NCBI GenBank assembly: GCA_963920705.1
Contig: OY987226.1
Location: forward strand, 6,140,501 to 6,204,500
Origin: Odiellus spinosus
Lineage: Eukaryota > Arthropoda > Arachnida > Opiliones > Phalangiidae
Direction: 5' to 3'
DNA: 64,000 bases
Shown here: piece by piece, positions 1 through 13,257 of the stretch
How positions within the stretch are numbered: position 1 is the stretch's first letter
How the letters are laid out: the number at the start of each line of letters is the position of its first letter
Position numbers and translations under genes: made by a program
The notes under the pieces: model-generated
What the model saw: only the letters and a program-made list of their open reading frames with translations
What the model was told of the DNA's origin: nothing
The model's database searches: none

Positions 1-558
1 ATATTTGATAAGAACCCTAATATACATTACAAAATACACTTGGGTGAATCTAAAACCTCCATTTCTGTAACGGTGTGGGTAGAAGTGCGTGCACCGCGGG
101 GCAGCGTGGGCAAATGCCCAGTTTCTTTTTACTTTCGTAGGTTTAATCAAGGGGCGGGAAGTGGGGGGTAGTGTCTCCTGATGTCCTAAAAACGTTGACA
201 CACTCCTGTGTCGTGTGGGTAAAATAGTAGTATGGAGTTATACTGTGTTGATACGCTGTAATATTTTTCCTCTTTTTTTCTAAGAAAAAACTACTTTTTT
301 CCTTATTATTATGTTAGGCGTATCCAAAAGTCTATTAAATGTTTCTTCGGAATACTGGGGAAGTTCTTAACTCCTGAAACGTAAAATAACAAAGTTTCGT
401 CGTTATAATTAAATACTTAATCTTTAAAGTCGCCTTTACTTTTATTTTCATTGTTCTCCCGTAGATTAACAAAAGATATAGGCTTTTCCAATCAGGAAAA
501 ATATCTAACCTGTTCAAAAAGGGTTCAAATTGCAAACTTCCTTCTATATTTGACCAAA

Positions 559-589
<31 letters not shown>

Positions 590-701
590 AATGAATCTAA
601 CGAAATGGAACCAACGGCATTTTACCTTTGATTTCGGGTTCTTTAATTTGATCGAATTTACTTCGAATTTTTTTCAATTTGGAAAATATAAGATTATTTC
701 C
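1..701. other. Gene-free DNA
   Basis: AT-rich; an A run of about 26 at 565-590. No gene, element or structured repeat seen. Confidence 0.6.
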
Positions 702-705
702 TTAA

Positions 706-1105
706 AGGGAGGATGCAACCTAACAACAAGTGATTTTTTATCGATTCCTTATTGTTTAAATAGGCCTAATCCACTATTTAAAAAATTTACAAACAAATAT
801 TAAACTAGAAATAAATTTAAAACTTACCCTGAAAATAGGCTTAGTGGGATTCATGGAGCTCCTGATTTCCTCGCGTGTAAGGTCTAGCAACCAATCGCGC
901 GTAAGTCTCGTGGAGATCTCGGGTGAACGACGGGCCTTTGCAATTCAGGATCTCCATCAATCCCGCTAAGCCTATTTTCAGGGTAAGTTTTAAATTTATT
1001 TCTAGTTTAATATTTGTATTGAAAACTTTTTATCGGTGGATTATGCCTATTTAAACGATAAGGAATCGATAAAAAAATCACTTTTAATTAGGTTGCATTC
1101 TCCCT
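706..1105 (+). mobile_element. Element A1: 400-bp palindromic transposon with TTAA at both ends
   Basis: Left AGGGAGGATGCAACCTAA, right TTAGGTTGCATTCTCCCT, flanked by TTAA (702-705, 1106-1109). Both arms are about 150-200 bp long and mirror each other, including AAATAGGCTTAG near the middle. No coding capacity. TTAA duplications are typical of piggyBac and Kolobok elements; the AGGG start is unlike the usual CCY of piggyBac. Confidence 0.8.
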
Positions 1106-2177
1106 TTAACGGGAAAGCTAATTTTTTTCATTATTCTATGGAAGCACTTTGAAATGAATATTAATTAGCCGAAGAATGTAAAAACAACCTCGCTATTGTT
1201 TTCAGTATCTTAAGATACTTGGCGCGTTCAAACTATTTGGAAATATTTTCAAACCATTTTTAATGTTCAAATGAGCTTTTCAAGGTCGTAATATAATTTT
1301 CTTGATATACGATTTTACAATTTGACCGTTTTAACCTGGTTAAAAATCGTTTTAAATTGTACATTCATAGATATTTTGCGAGTCACGTCACATTAGTTCG
1401 CGTTCTATTGTTACAATTAATAGCATTTCTTTTCATCGCAGCACGACGAAACTCTGATCTTTCATTGAAACTCGCGAGTTAAGAACTTCCCCTCGAAGAT
1501 GATTTAATATACTTCTGTAGTATCTTAAAGTTACCGTTTATTAAAAACAAAATATTTTTTTAAAGGAGAAAAAATGTGTGATACCAGTAGTGGTAATAAC
1601 CTAGTCTCTGCCTCTAAAATTGAATTCAGTAAATGTTACTAAGTCATTTTTACATCCTTGACTGGGAATTTAATATGAAAAGTGTTTTCAAAAATTTCTC
1701 AGAAGTGTTTTTTTCTTTCACTGAAATTAATTCGATTTGGCAGGAATATGAGGCTAGTTTTTTGTAATGTAGTCTACGTACTTCTGTTCTAGAGGTAAAG
1801 CTAACTCATAGCTGGGATGGATTGCTACGCCATGTTAAAACCTCATAGGAAAAAAAGGAATCCTTGTCACGTCTCTCTTTATATAATATTTGTTTAAAAA
1901 GAAATATTTCTTAAGAAAATTCAATTAAATGTTTTTTGTCTTTAAATGTGATGACGGAATTTTATTATTTTTAGTAGTTCAACATTTTTGAAATACTACA
2001 AAATAACTTCTATTACTTTAAAGTGATGTTATCACCAATTTCTCGCGCTGTCGAAATGAAATTCAAGTTGCATTTTCAGTAAGATTGTTAAAAAACTATT
2101 CAAAATATATATATTTTATGACTTGGAAGCCTAAAGTCTAAAAGTACCTTTCCGTCAGCCAAATATTTTCCGTTGCA

Positions 2178-2264
2178 CAGCGATTTTTTCAGACTCTTTT
2201 CTCCCGTTACCGTGACAACATAGTTGCCACGGTAACCGGAGAGACGCGTCTGCAAAAATCGCTG
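2178..2264. repeat. 87-bp near-perfect hairpin
   Basis: Left CAGCGATTTTTTCAGAC and CCCGTTACCGTG pair with CACGGTAACCGG and GTCTGCAAAAATCGCTG; loop CAACATAGTTG, itself palindromic. Could be a very small foldback element or a cruciform-prone site. Confidence 0.7.
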
Positions 2265-3575
2265 AATAATCCCGCCACCTATTGAGAAAAAATGACAATA
2301 CTATCCAAGCCAAAGTTCCCTCCTGCTTCAGGAGCGTGCACTGGCTTTAATGAAATATTGGAGGCGTTGATGTCATTTACCCAATGACAAACCGTTAGGA
2401 TACACAGCATTATTCTACATAACCTAAAAAGGAATACGTCCCAAAGTAAAACCGTTGTAAAATGAAAATAAACTCGTTCTGGAAAGAATGTTAAAATATA
2501 TTCCGACCGCAAAAACTGTAACGATCAAGAAAAACGATATTTTTATATCCCTTTTGGGGCCCAGCAGGTCTAGATGTGACCCTTGTCAGCATTTCGATCA
2601 AAATTCCAGGAAAAACTTTCCTAGATCTATCTATATCTATATATATATAGAAACCCAGTCACGCTCCAATAGTCTTGGGTCAATTTTGTCCTCGAAAATC
2701 GGTTCTTTTTATAATATCAAATCATTATCAGTATGAAATTTCAACGTAATACCAAACTTCCGCTCCTTTTATCTTTTTGAAATTGAATTCTTTAGAAATA
2801 AAGGAAGAATAGATTGCTACTCACTGAAATTTCAAGTTATACTCTTTCTAAAATTCCGAATTACAAATAGAAAAAGATTAAGGTGAATTTATACGCAATT
2901 TTAAATCGGATAAACATAAGAAGTTCTTGCAAACAGTCCCTGAACAGCAGTATATACTCAGACATGCAAATATATTTTGAAAAGGTTTTCCTCGGGATAT
3001 TTTACTTAGCCTTTAAAATAAACGAACTTAACAAAGCAATAGAAAGACTGATATTTGCTACACAGTCGTCGACTTGAATAAAAAGTCTGACCAAAATTGA
3101 TGTCAGCTATCTTGTTTATTTATTACGTACAAAGATACAAAATAGCAGACGACACTTTTGAATAAAATCTTGTACATTTACAAAGCTGAAATTCAATGGA
3201 ATCAATATTCTTGAATTCCTCACGCGGGCCTGAGTTTAGCTTTGCTTTGTTTGAAAAGTGCAAATTTGAATTCTTAGGTTCAGCTTTGACATTGAAAACA
3301 TTCAAATATATTATAGACTTCTGCCGGGTGTTGACGACTGGGAAACACCATTATAACTCCTAACCAATGAGATAAAGGTGACTCAACTTTTCTATACTTT
3401 ACATTGTGTAGAGACTTTATCCTAGCTCCTTTCAAAAAAACCCAGCGTAAATGAATTATCCATCGACCCATTTCGAAAGTTTTCAGAAACACGAAGGCGT
3501 AGATGCACCAGAACTTTGCTTCAATATTAATTGAAAATATAAATTTTATCTACCGTTTCTTTGCAAGGGTATTAA

Positions 3576-3710
3576 AGGGAAACTTAGAGCTTAAAATGAA
3601 ACAGCTTTTGAATTTATTTTAAGAATCACCATGCCAAAAAACCCATTTGAGGAAATTTTCAGATTTTTAGACACGTTTTTGGTGTTTTAATTAATTTTTC
3701 GGAAATTTGA
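3576..3710 (+). mobile_element. Element B1, right end uncertain
   Basis: Starts AGGGAAACTTAGAGC after TTAA and carries ACAGCTTTTGAATTTATTTT and CACCATGCCAAAAAA like B2, then a further AGACACGTTTTTGGTG shared with the copy at 45.35 kb. Confidence 0.55.
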
Positions 3711-4041
3711 ACCAAAATAACTGTAGTTTACAATGTTTCCGCGTTTAGTAAACGAGATGATTAGAAACTTTTGTACTTTTATCTTCCGTGCGAATTATTT
3801 GTTTTGACTTTTTCCACGCCTCTCTTTTTCCTGCTGTATACTGTCTAAACATTCAAAAATCTTCAAAGTGTAAACTGTAGATGAAAATTTTGCACGTTTT
3901 CTGTATATTTTTCGTCTGTGAAGTTTCTGAATAAATTTGTATGTTAATTTTGGCCCATTCAAAGCTTGAGGCAAAAAATTATTCGCCCGACAGGACTCTT
4001 TATAGATAGAAAAATTTTGCGTATTATATTTCGAAAGCATC

Positions 4042-4447
4042 GAGGTAGACTGCAACCTAACAACAAGTTATTTTTTAATCGATTTCTTATCGTTTAAATA
4101 GTCCTAATCCAACAGTAAAAACAATTTACAAACAAATATTAAACTGGAAATAAATTTAAATCCTACCCGGAAATAGGCTTAGCTGGATTCATTGGGATCC
4201 TGAATTTCTTCGAAGGGTCCGCGACAAATTTAATGTTATTGGAAATCTCACGGAGATCTCGCCTTAACGACAGGCTTTTGGTCATTTGTCGCTGACCTAT
4301 CAATGCGAAGAGACTCAGAATCTAAGCCTATTTTCTGGATAAGTTTTAAATTTATCTCAGTTTTTTTTAGATTGTAAATTTATTTCTAGCTGAATATTGT
4401 ATTATATATTAGGTTTTGGATTAGGCTTAATTAATTGTATTCTCCCT
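4042..4447 (+). mobile_element. Element A2: diverged copy
   Basis: Left GACTGCAACCTAACAACAAG, middle AAATAGGCTTAGCTGGATTC, right GTATTCTCCCTTTG. Ends are worn and flanking TTAA is not clear. Confidence 0.65.
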
Positions 4448-7096
4448 TTGTGCTCAAAGACGATTATTTCTACGAACCGTATTAATTTAGTTTAGCTATA
4501 AACACTTATTCGTATGCCAAAGTAACTTCCACAAATTCGCGGGGCATCTGTTTTTTGAAATGGCGAAGCTTAAACGAGCTTAAAGGGACAACCCGTTTCA
4601 GCGAGATAAAGGAAAGAAAAATGACTGTTTTTAAAAGTAACCCTGTTTAAAACCGTGATAAAATATAGCTACTTTACTGATAAAAGGTGGACGGTATAAA
4701 GTTTTTTCTTCTTTTTCCAAAACCTTGTAATTTAACGAATCTTAAAGGTCATTTGCGAACAAAAATCGTCATAAAGATGGTCAATATAATTTTTTTATAA
4801 CCACATTTGTAAACTTTTAGGTTAACTAATTAACCTCCTAATAAAATAGCTAGTTTATTAAGACGTATATGTTCGAAAAGAGCTGTCAAGGTGTTACAAA
4901 CGTATTGCTTTGCTACCCGTTTTGTCTTTCTTACATACAAAGAAAAAAGAAATAGAAACATTCTTTCAAATCTAAGGCGTTGCTTCTTTTAGTTTTCTTG
5001 ATATGTGCGGCTGTTTTCCAAGTTAAGGAATCGTTCCGCTAGCTTAAGGTGCTCAGTGCAGGGCCATCTCGCGATTTTTAGTCGAGGAAAAGTCCCCTAG
5101 GAAAGTTAAAGGGAAGATGAAAAGCAATTTTAATCAGTAGGTATTTACATCGTGTATATTTCGTCTATAAATAGGCCCAATAATGGTACCCTATGTTTAC
5201 GTAGTCATATATCTAGTAAAATGGATAATTACCTCGATTTTAAGCCTGTTTTTCGTCCGTTAAACCGTCGTCGTGAGGTTGAAACTCATTAATTATAAAA
5301 TTCCTCTAACCCTAATTCTTTGGGATAGGTTTAAATTGTTTTACTATCTGTAATGTGTTTGACTTTTAATAATTGGTATTATTTTAGAATAATGATTGAT
5401 TTTGATATTTAAGCCTCCCTTTAAGCCGCATAACCAGGTAGCCATGGCAACGTATCGATCCTTTGACGAGCTAAAATGTTATTTCTATTTAGTGTGCAGC
5501 GTTGACTAAGGTATACACTCTTTATGATTGTTTGCTAGTGATATAACTTTGTGTGGTATGGAATTTTTGGTTGATATTGAATTTTACCCCCTAGTGGACA
5601 AGAATTGGAAATGTTTCTGGCATACAAAAGGACATATGAAATGAAATTTAGAGTAGAACTCTAATGGTTTTTAGAAACATATACAATGGGGGTCATGTTA
5701 ATCCTTAATGAAGCCTTTGTTTTGAATGGTTTATTAGTTAAGCCTAGGCTCCTAAACATTATTTAGATCTTTACTAATTATGCCTAGATGAAGTTAATGT
5801 ATAGATTTAAAACTTACTTTATATTGTTAGTTGCTTCAGTTCCGAGAGGTTAGACACTTGCAAAAATACTAAATCTTTCAAAAACACGGCTTTAAAATCT
5901 CAAAATTCCGTCAAAACTCTAAAATCCCATAGTTTGGCCAAAAATTTCGAAACAAAAGTTCGTGGTACCCGTATGATATGAACATTTAACATATTTTTTA
6001 TCCCAAAATGTGTTTATCTTTCAAGTTTAATAGAATTTTTCACTGGAAAGTTTCTTCTATATGAAATGGAATGGAATGGCGTATGGAATATTTATAAATC
6101 ATACACTACTTTTAAAAAAAATAAATTTTACTTATATTTGAATATGAACGCCTTAGATGATTACCGGTAAATTTAAACAATTTATTTCGAATGCCTATTG
6201 GAATTATACTTCGCTTATTTAAAGGGAGAATGCAACCTAACAGCAAGTGATTTTATATCGATTTATTATTGTTTAAATAGGCCTAATCCACCAGTAAAAA
6301 AATTAAAAACAAATATTAAACTAGAAATAAATTTAAAACTAACCCTAAAAATTGGCTTAGCTGGATATATAAGGTCCACCTTATAAGGGAAGTTCAGAAT
6401 CTCCATGAATCCAGCTAAGCCTATTTTGATTTTAAGATTTAAATTTATTTCTAGTTTAATATTTGTTTGTACATTTTTTAACTGTTGGACTACCTTTAAC
6501 CAAATTCTATAAACTAATTTAAACAACTTAATTATAAAAATTTGGCGTGGTTATTCCGAAAAGAATTTCAAACGTGGATTTCTCTTTTTAGGGGATGGTA
6601 TCCCTTTAATATATTCTTTTTTTTTCCGCGCCCTAATACACTAGACCTTTATAATTTATACAAAAATCTCCTAAAATTTACTTCTCTATATACGCTGTGC
6701 TCGCTTTATGGTTTTACTTTGAAAACTATAGTGGCATCTCCCAGTGGCATCTCCCATTCTTTCATCAATAAATATTTTTATTCATTCTTTTCTTTTCATT
6801 TTTGTGGGTTGGCTTTCTCTGGGAACCGAAAGGATTGCGGATCTGAAACAGCAAGCGTGTTTTTTTATTGGGTGATTTTCATTCCAAAGGTTTTCCAAAA
6901 GCTTCCTTCCCATCTTCTGTGTTTTCAGATTCAATTCTAGTAAATTGGACTGCTCGGAAAAATTTGGAAATCTTTTGTTAGTATCATTTGAAGTTTTCAT
7001 TTCAAGTCCACTTCTAGTACGAAGCTTGGCTATAAAAGATATATTATACCTCGATTCCATGTGGTATATTATGTTACAATTGCGCAGTTTCCATAA
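4448..7096. other. Gene-free DNA except element A3
   Basis: No other feature seen. The 132-codon frame at 6542-6940 is Phe-rich with no recognisable domain and overlaps an equally long frame on the other strand. Confidence 0.55.
6223..6495 (+). mobile_element. Element A3: copy shortened in the middle and right arm
   Basis: Left AGGGAGAATGCAACCTAACA after TTAA (6219-6222); right end CTACCT before TTAA (6496-6499). The central hairpin is smaller than in A1. Short frames here on both strands are mirror images of the arms. Confidence 0.65.
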
Positions 7097-7828
7097 GCTT
7101 AGTCGACGTTTGAAATTAGGTTTAGTCGACGTTTGAAATTAGGTTTAGTCGACGTTTGAAATTAGGTTTAGTCGACGTTTGAAATTAGGATTAGTCGACG
7201 TTTGAAATTAGGCTTAGTCGACGTTTGAAATTAGGCTTAGTCGACGTTTGAAATTAGGCTTAGTTCGACGTTTGAAATTAGGCTTAGTTCGACGTTTGAA
7301 ATTAGGCTTAGTCCGACGTTTGAAATTAGGCTTAGTTCGACGTTTGAAATTAGGCTTAGTTCGACGTTTGAAATTAGGCTTAGTCGACGTTTGAAATTTG
7401 GCTTAGTCGACGTTTGAAATTAGGCTTAGTTCGACGTTTGAAATTAGGCTTAGTTCGACGTTTGAAATTAGGCTTAGTTCGACGTTTGAAATTAGGCTTA
7501 GTTCGACGTTTGAAATTAGGCTTAGTTCGACGTTTGAAATTAGGCTTAGTTCGACGTTTGAAATTAGGCTTAGTTCGACGTTTGAAATTAGGCTTAGTTC
7601 GACGTTTGAAATTAGGCTTAGTTCGACGTTTGAAATTAGGCTTAGTTCGACGTTTGAAATTAGGCTTAGTTCGACGTTTGAAATTAGGCTTAGTTCGACG
7701 TTTGAAATTAGGCTTAGTTCGACGTTTGAAATTAGGCTTAGTTCGACGTTTGAAATTAGGCTTAGTTCGACGTTTGAAATTAGGCTTAGTTCGACGTTTG
7801 AAATTAGGCTTAATCGACGTTTGAAATG
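7097..7828. repeat. Minisatellite T1, 23-24-bp unit, about 31 copies
   Basis: The unit is AGTCGACGTTTGAAATTAGG + CTT/TTT (23 bp) in the first part, then AGTTCGACGTTTGAAATTAG + GCTT (24 bp) for most of the rest, with a few 23-bp units between. Long frames on both strands (KPNFKRRT and RLKLGLVR repeats) come from the unit length being a multiple of three and are not genes. The last unit differs (TTAATCGACG), as does the single-copy relative at 10.6 kb. Confidence 0.95.
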
Positions 7829-7893
7829 AAGCGCGTGTTTTGAAATTAAAACTAAAATTCAAGCGGAGTTTGCAGTGAAGATTAACATAGTGT

Positions 7894-10103
7894 ATCAATT
7901 TTTCGTGTACCATAAACAGACAGACGTACCTAAAAATTTTATATTTTAAATTTTCTGGAAGTTAATTCGCGATGAAAATGTACGACCTTGTTTGATGTTC
8001 ACCGTTAACAGAAAACATAAGGGTTACTAATGAATGGAATTTTTATTACTCCTAGCTTAGTACAGGTAGATTCAAAGGTGACCCTATTATTTCACGTGCT
8101 AAGAATTGTAAATGATTCAGGCTAAAGGTAATATACATGTATATACAGAATACATATACCTAATAGGATTTAGCTTTTGGGAGATTTTAAATTCAGAGCT
8201 GGTGGATGTAATGAAGTTTCAAACGAAATAAGAGATGGCTAGCAACCCCTACCGAGATAGTTTTATTAAAAAGATTTAGATAATGCTATTGTACACCTAA
8301 AAATACTTCGCCCGGTGTGTCTACCATATTCTATGGGCGTGTGAAAATGGGATTTCCTTTTTTTCCCCTTGACTTCATAAGTATTATTTTAAAGGAATAC
8401 TGAAAATGAATATAAAATGATAGATTATCGATTTAAAGATAAATACTTAAACAAAAAGGTTCCGTTCCTATCTAAGAACCTAATAACAGTCTCATGTCAT
8501 GATTTTCGGAGAAAACGTCGATACAATATAGCCATAAGGGAATTCAAATTAAAAAGTTGACAAGGGAACCATTCGATCGAGTAGCAAATGATCGATAACA
8601 AATTGCCATTATGATCGACACCGACCAAGTTTATAAATAACTACAAAATATTGACTTCAAACAATATTATCATTATTTTTAAGCTATTTTTCCACGGTGT
8701 CAAGTACATATATGCCTTGGATACTTCATTGAACGCGATGAACCTAACCTTAGAATTTATTTTTAAAGGTTAAGTTATCAGAGAAACTAAAGAGAAATAA
8801 TATTTTACTTCAAACTTTTTCGTTCTAAAATATACCACGCCGTTTCTCTGTTTATTACTTTAAATGAATTCAAAATGGAAATTGAGTAGCATTTTCGGAA
8901 AGATCGTTAAAACTTATGATTCAAAATATATATACATATTCCTTACCAAAAGTGTCCAAAATGCGAAGACGTTAAATTAATCCACAATGTCAATTGTCCC
9001 AGACCTAACAAAGTGTGTTAACAATGACAAATAGAGGTTACGGAAACTATACCTCGTTCATGGTACAAAAAACTGCTCTAAATTAATCACCAATACTGTG
9101 TTAACAGAAGAAAAAAAATTAGAGAATCAAGTCATAATCATTAGTACCATGTTAGTACGCCCATTAATCTTTCGTCGAAGTTCAACATCGATTTCGTTCA
9201 TTTTGACCTTTTGGCTGTATATTTTGGTTCAAAAACTGTTTTCATAGCAGCGAAACCTGAGGCGGAGTTACGCGCAATGTTGAATAAGATGTTAGAAGTA
9301 TTTAGCAAACTTTTTTCGAACAGAAGAATAATATAATGATAAGGAGAGGATTATATTACCAAGTAAATTTCCTTTTTCCGTAGAAAATAAACAAATGACC
9401 TTCTACATTAGTTCTTGCAATATATCTTCGTTGACTACCATCTTCCTTTCGGTTTAATCGAATGCTTGAAGTGGCTGTACCGAAACGCCGATCAATTTCT
9501 GCAAGAAAAGCCCTAAAGGTCGGAAGGTGTTATCACCGGTTTTGATAGTAGTATGAGGTTCCGATGTAATCTCGCTTTTGGTCAAGTCGTTCTCTTCATA
9601 CAAATGTCTCTTATCTCGAAAAGGGTCACAATTCTTGATTCGCCGATATACCCATGGGCTGCGATCAAGGCTTCCTTTTGTAACGATAGGCAGTCAGTCT
9701 CAAGATTCGACACTTAGAGAAACTAATTACGTTCGGAAAGAGGCGATTCTATTTTTACCGGCGTTGAAACGTTCGAATGGTTCTCTATAAACTCTGTACC
9801 GACGCGAATCTGAGATCTTGATGTCCAAATCCCAAGAGGTTGTACGATTTGGTTACAAAGTAATCTTAGCGAAATAGCGAAAACCAAGTCGAATTTATCT
9901 AAATTGTTATTAAGATTCATTGTGGATAATCGTAACAGTTAAAAACTGTTCTTGAAGCTAGCTATTATACCCTTCCAAATAAATGAGGGGCTTTAAACAC
10001 ATTTTTTTATTATGTTAATTAGTTATTTAGTTACGTGCAGCGTAATCATATACGTAAAATATTAAAAATAATGAAAGTTCCCTTACTTTTATTTATTTCT
10101 TCG
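7894..10103. other. Gene-free DNA, possible very old coding remnant
   Basis: An F fragment near 8.87-8.94 kb. From 9.1 to 9.9 kb base composition is more balanced and short frames occur on both strands, but none can be matched to a family. Confidence 0.45.
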
Positions 10104-10107
10104 TTAA

Positions 10108-10541
10108 AGGGAGGATGCAACCTAACAACAAGTGATTTTTTTATCGATTCCTTATTGTTTAAATAGGCCTAATCCACTATTTTAAAAATTTACAAACAAA
10201 TATTAAACTAGAAATAAATTTAAAGCTTACCCTGAAAATAGGCTTAGTGGGATTCATGGAGCTCCTGATTTCCTCGCGTGTAAGGTCTAGCGACCAATCG
10301 CACGCGACGTAAGTCTCGTGGAGATCTCGCGTGAACGACGGGCTTTTGCTCATTGGTCGCTAGACCTTACACGGACGCAATTCAGGATCTCCATGAATCC
10401 CGCTAAGCCTATTTTCAGGGTAAGTTTTAAATTTATTTATAGTTTAATATTTGTATTGTAAACTTTTTATCGGTGGATTAGGCCTATTTAAACGATAAGG
10501 AATCGATAAAAAATCACTTGTAATTAGGTTGCATTCTCCCT
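10108..10541 (+). mobile_element. Element A4: 434-bp copy, best preserved
   Basis: Left AGGGAGGATGCAACCTAACA after TTAA (10104-10107), right GGTTGCATTCTCCCT before TTAA (10542-10545). Very close to A1 but with a longer centre containing two inverted copies of GACCAATCGC-type sequence. Confidence 0.8.
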
Positions 10542-10614
10542 TTAAACGTAGCAAAAACAAAATATTAATCTACAAATCTCTAGTCTCCAAAACATATAAT
10601 AACAAAATTAGACT

Positions 10615-10785
10615 TTGTGTTAGGCTTAATCGACGTTTGCAATAATTTTAAATAAAGTGCGTGCCTTGAGTCTCGTGATAATAAGCTGAACCGGGCACGA
10701 AAAACAATAAAATTCAAACACCGCGTCCGTTTTGAAATATTAAAACTCAAATTCAACCGGAGTTTGCAACGAAGTTTATCAAAAC
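10615..10785 (+). repeat. Single-copy relative of the T1 unit with its right flank
   Basis: TTAGGCTTAATCGACGTTTG followed, after an extra 65-bp segment, by TTTTGAAATATTAAAACTCA and AACCGGAGTTTGCAACGAAG; the same flank follows the T1 array at 7820-7893 (AAGCGGAGTTTGCAGTGAAG). Confidence 0.7.
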
Positions 10786-12437
10786 GCATTGTACATTTTC
10801 TTATCCGTTTTATTATCTTTCAATATGGGAAACTTGTTTATAGATAAAGCGTGAAACCTTAATCTCCGGATAATCCCGGTTAGTTTCTGATTATTTAAGT
10901 TGTTTTAATAACAAACAATTCATTCTAAAATGAAATATATCCGAAACAAATGAGTAATTTTCCATTAAGAACGTAAAGACAAGGATTAGGTTTTTTCCGT
11001 TATATAAAAATTTCGATTTATATTTTATATTCGATTATGCTCGGATTTAATTGGATAAACCTTTTTACGAGTTAAAACCGTGGCAAACCTTATATCGTTG
11101 CTGGTCACGTTCCGATTTTACTGTCCAATAACACCCAAGCTCTGTCCCGAGTAAATTTCTCACCCCTATGTAGCCTGTAAGTCCATAAATGTCTATCCTA
11201 TTGTCATTCATTTCACCACCGTCTGTTTAATTGAAATTCGTTGCAACTACAAAACCGATTCCACAATATATGCTATGTTATATTGACTTACTAAAAAAGG
11301 ATATCGTGCCTAGCCTACATAAAATACGGTCGTAGAAATATAGTGTCTTATTTTTAGAACTCATATATATGTATATTATCTCCGATGAACCTTGGCCCAT
11401 TTATTAATTTTCTTACTTAGATTCGCTGATATATGTGGCAGGAAGAAAGAGATAATTCTACTATTGTCATCATTAAAGGGGAACTACTAGGAAAAAAAAT
11501 TGGTTTTTGGAAATTATTTTCAGAATCTGGAGAAAAAATTAATAATATAAGAATGTTTTCACTAGTTTTTTATAGACTTCTGTTTATATTATATATTTTA
11601 AATCGCACGAGAATCAACTGTAGACTCTATAATAACCACGTGACAATAGTGATGACGTAGTGTATGGTGGTAAATTATAAAATATTTATTTTTATATTTC
11701 GGTAATATTTTCATATGCATATATATTTAAATTTGTTTTTGAAGATCTTATCGAAAATTCTACTTACATTTCATTAGGAGCTCCTGATAATTCTGGATCA
11801 GCCTCACTTTAAAATATTGTTTAGATTAGATATGTCTTAAAAATATTATTGGTTCCCCCCCCAATTTACGTTCTCGTGACGCGAATTCGCAACAAAACAT
11901 ATAGTTGAGAGATTAGACCTCCTCCAATTTTTTCCATCCCCTTTATTTAAGATGGGAAATAGTGCGTGGATACCATACCAATGCAGTAAATTAATTCATA
12001 ACAAAACCTAGTCGGAAAAACTCACTTGTCAAGTTCCTCCAATTGAACGTTATATAAGTGTTTTCAATAATAAATTTCTAAGATGATAAGCTATCTATAA
12101 GGGGTCTACAATATTTTCTTCCTTTATATACAAGTTCAAAAAAGGATTCCCTATAGATCAAACGCGTGACTTTAATATTGAAACTCGTAATATTTATTCT
12201 TCAACCTTCGTGCTAGAATGTAATCTTATTTACTGCGAAAAAAATATCATTCGATCAACTTTATTCAATTAATTCAAAACTTTATTTGTAGAAAAATTGG
12301 ATGTAATTGTAATTTATCTAATTTAACTCTCTCAAAATATAACATAGACTAAATATTAATTTACTATATTTTGTAAATTAATGAGCTTTCGCGCCGTCTT
12401 TTTTTGTGAAATTACTTAATCTAGAAAGTACCGGATT
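10786..12437. other. Gene-free DNA
   Basis: AT-rich, an F-like end (CAGCCTCACTTTAAAATAT) near 11799. Nothing else seen. Confidence 0.55.
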
Positions 12438-12699
12438 TCAAAATATTTACAACATATATTAAACTAGAAATAAATTTGCAACTTACCTGGAAATTCGAAA
12501 ATAGGCTTAGCTGGATTCATGGAGATCTTTAATTTCTTCGCATTGATGGGTTCGTGACCAATCAAATGTTATTGCAAGTCTCGTGGATATCTCGCCTTTG
12601 TTCATTGGTTGATGACCCTTCAATGTGAAGAAATTGAGGATCTCCATCAATCCAGCTAAGCCTTAACAAATTATTTGTTGTTAGGTGTGCATTCTCTCT
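12438..12699 (+). mobile_element. Element A5: left end missing
   Basis: Begins within the left arm (TATTAAACTAGAAATAAATT), keeps the central AATAGGCTTAGCTGG and its inverse, and ends GTGCATTCTCTCT before TTAA. Confidence 0.6.
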
Positions 12700-13257
12700 T
12701 TAACTAAATTGCCCCTGAAAAAATAAACAGACGAATTTTTCATGAGACTTATGCTTTATCCCAGAAATAAGAAATTATTTTTGTGAGCTATTCAATGGTT
12801 TATGTCGTGGCTAGACTAATATTCTTTAAATATAAAAGATCTTTGTGGGTTGCCAATCGCGTTTGAATAAGATATTAAACAAAATAAGAAAAATTCATTC
12901 GCTTGGCTTCGTATAAATATGAATATATATACTGTATATATAGGAGGATGATGTTGAGAATTTCATATTATATTTTATCTTATTATTATTATATTGTATA
13001 GTAGCTGGGTTTAATGGGAATAATATTGTTATATAGCATTGTATTATTTTCTTATCGAAAGAGGCTAACTTATTCAATATGCAGTTCCACGAATAGAAAT
13101 TACTGTCCTTATTTTCTTTCTTAACTAAATTGATTGGTTTTTTTTCCATATATAGTGTTTTATTAATTTTCGGAAACATTTTCCTTTGTAAAATCGAAAA
13201 TTATAAATATAGAAGTAGAAATTTTAAACAAAGGTCAGGGGAAACGCAAATCCCGTA

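Larger units (their letters stand above)
1110..4041. other. Gene-free DNA with small elements
   Basis: Apart from the F fragment, the 2178-2264 hairpin, a short TATA run near 2635 and B1, nothing is recognised. Short frames (2.3-3.5 kb) show no family features. Confidence 0.6.

Noticed and set aside
6542-6940. 132-codon Phe-rich frame
   Set aside because: No domain, no splice partner, overlaps an antisense frame, and starts just after element A3.
7097-7828. Array as CRISPR or as insect telomere repeat (TTAGG)
   Set aside because: Units abut without unique spacers, so it is not CRISPR; TTAGG occurs only once per 24-bp unit, so it is not telomeric.
7380-7913. 177-codon Lys/Arg-rich frame on the minus strand
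   Set aside because: Translation of the T1 array (KPNFKRRT repeats); no unique domain.
8960-9920. Possible zinc-knuckle-like or retroelement-derived coding remnant
   Set aside because: A CPKC...H...C-like pattern appears in one frame but the spacing fits no family, and neighbouring frames are short on both strands. Not enough to name anything.
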